From Acidobacteriota bacterium (GTDB lineage: Bacteria > Acidobacteriota > HRBIN11), in NCBI GenBank assembly GCA_025061865.1, contig JANXAA010000118.1:1-6766 (forward strand): a stretch of DNA of 6,766 nt, written 5' to 3'. Positions 6,654 to 6,766 of this stretch are shown here, piece after piece. Each line of letters opens with the position of its first letter. The first letter of the stretch is position 1. A model generated the notes under the pieces. That model worked only from the letters and a program-made list of their open reading frames with translations. It did not search any database and was not told where the DNA came from. A program made the position numbers and the translations under genes.

Positions 6654-6766
6654 GGCACCCCCTTGCGAAATGGGGTGTAGGGTGAGGAGTACAAGTTACC
6701 TATCCGACACCGAACGCCCAAGACCTGCTGCCGCTTTGTCGAGATGGATCTTCCGATTTTGGTTCC
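6654..6766 (-). promoter_or_regulatory. ppdK leader and presumed promoter region
   Basis: This is the 113 nt upstream of ppdK, up to the window edge. A G-rich Shine-Dalgarno sequence (AAGGGGGT, minus strand) sits just before the ATG. I see no good -35/-10 pair; the nearest is TTGGGC, 17 nt, TAACTT, which matches consensus at only three of six positions in each box. It also holds copy 1 of GATAGGTAAC. No coding frame is supported here. Confidence 0.4.
6695..6704 (-). repeat. GATAGGTAAC motif, copy 1 (before ppdK)
   Basis: This 10-mer, read on the minus strand, lies 41 nt before the ppdK ATG and is identical to the copy at 3909-3918. Both copies lie in intergenic gaps and point the same way, but at different distances from the next start codon. 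Confidence 0.25.

Noticed and set aside
4050..6680. Three long plus-strand frames opposite ppdK (229, 270 and 241 codons)
   Set aside because: They are antisense to an intact PPDK with every catalytic motif in place. Their compositions are artefacts of biased third positions on the other strand, and no domain is recognisable.

Overview
The window is from a high-G+C bacterial chromosome (roughly 60-65% G+C by eye). Start sites are of bacterial type: an AGGAGG Shine-Dalgarno sequence lies before truB and a G-rich one before ppdK. Nothing points to phage, plasmid, insertion sequence, CRISPR array or recent transfer in the three large genes. Genus or phylum cannot be assigned from the sequence alone.

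Layout. Positions 1-2615 read rightward: truB (tRNA pseudouridine-55 synthase), a 128-nt spacer with competing GC-rich hairpins, then cobQ/cbiP (adenosylcobyric acid synthase). Positions 2762-6653 read leftward, and the transcript runs from right to left: ppdK (pyruvate, phosphate dikinase), then 33 nt later an unrecognised Trp-rich multipass membrane protein, then a small doubtful hydrophobic reading frame. The two blocks converge on about 150 nt (2616-2761) that is dense in small inverted repeats and probably serves termination. Positions 6654-6766 hold the ppdK leader and no gene that I can support.

How the genes relate. truB (tRNA modification), cobQ (late corrinoid ring amidation) and ppdK (pyruvate/PEP interconversion) are housekeeping or core-metabolism enzymes with no shared pathway. 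All visible catalytic residues are intact. The less ordinary material is the ppdK-linked tail: a 281-residue membrane protein with 20 tryptophans and no aspartate, followed by a small hydrophobic frame. That small frame becomes a tidy 82-residue protein, starting in an ATGA overlap, only if two C-runs are each one base longer. I see no convincing new multi-gene system. These two membrane frames and the cobQ leader are the places to look.
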